NCBI GenBank assembly: GCA_944326795.1
Contig: CALVFJ010000020.1
Location: forward strand, 1-32,348
Direction of reading: 5' to 3'
Origin: an uncultured Erysipelotrichaceae bacterium
GTDB taxonomy: Bacteria > Bacillota_I > Bacilli_A > Erysipelotrichales > Erysipelotrichaceae
Length of the DNA: 32,348 nt
The translations under genes and the position numbers were made by a program. The notes below the pieces were generated by a model. It was not told where the DNA came from. It did not search any database and saw only the letters and a program-made list of their open reading frames with translations. Shown piece by piece: positions 32,232 to 32,348 of this stretch (its first letter is position 1; each line of letters starts with the position of its first letter).

Positions 32232-32348
32232 TCTATCCTTGCAATAAAAAAATATATAAGCTAAAATATATAACCTGTTTTCCGAATAAACCATTCAAAA
32301 ATGGTGTTAGTTTATCATTTATGATCGATTAGTACTGGACTATAGTTT

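Noticed and set aside
32281..32310. Small hairpin ACCATT/AATGGT near the window end
   Set aside because: Six-bp AT-rich stem without T-run or context, expected by chance.
1..32348. CRISPR arrays, tRNA or rRNA genes, transposases, integrases and phage genes
   Set aside because: None seen on either strand: no regularly spaced repeats, no cloverleaf with conserved GGTTCGAATCC-type arm, no transposase or integrase motifs.

Overview
The window is low-GC bacterial DNA (about one third G+C by eye), uses TGG for Trp, and carries AGGAGG-type ribosome binding sites and hairpin-plus-T-run terminators throughout. Gene content (TldD/TldE, VanW-domain protein, PF06541 membrane protein, Cof-type HAD phosphatases, YtrA-like GntR-ABC operon, MnmM) points to the Bacillota. 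Erysipelotrichia or a neighbouring gut lineage is my best guess, but this is inference: no rRNA, tRNA or other lineage marker is present. It looks like ordinary chromosome with many short operons, not a phage, plasmid or CRISPR locus.

Layout. 1-2.6 kb: PF06541 membrane protein, HAD phosphatase and a converging nitroreductase. 2.7-4.6 kb: a block I cannot assign, with two small ORFs, a structured intergenic segment ending in a strong terminator, and an orphan membrane protein. 4.6-6.7 kb: a LysR regulator divergent from a Cys-rich small protein and a DUF3737 beta-helix protein. 6.8-8.6 kb: an HrtBA-like FtsX-type ABC transporter behind a structured leader. 8.7-12.9 kb: glycerate 2-kinase with a palindromic operator, a lipoprotein, GrpB-family protein, second nitroreductase and second Cof phosphatase.

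12.98-19.9 kb is the most conserved stretch: class I ribonucleotide reductase (nrdA-nrdB, catalytic and radical residues intact), the TldD-TldE metalloprotease pair from its own promoter, and mnmM. 19.98-26.8 kb: an MFS gene broken by a one-base frameshift, VanW-domain and YhhN-type proteins, an L-fucose-isomerase-like protein, a MATE exporter, a ROK protein and a conserved unknown. 26.9-32.3 kb: a frameshifted small gene, a possible T-box leader remnant, two GNAT acetyltransferases, an XRE regulator, an autoregulated GntR-ABC operon, a TVP38/DedA-type membrane protein, a 28-bp perfect palindrome and an AraC-family C-terminal fragment.

How they work together: there is no single large pathway. 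Functional pairs are nrdA/nrdB (dNTP synthesis), tldD/tldE (peptide maturation or degradation), the two ABC cassettes and the LysR module. I found no convincing new defence or mobile system. The least explained regions are 2.7-4.6 kb, the LysR/DUF3737 module and several unannotated RNA or operator structures listed as findings.
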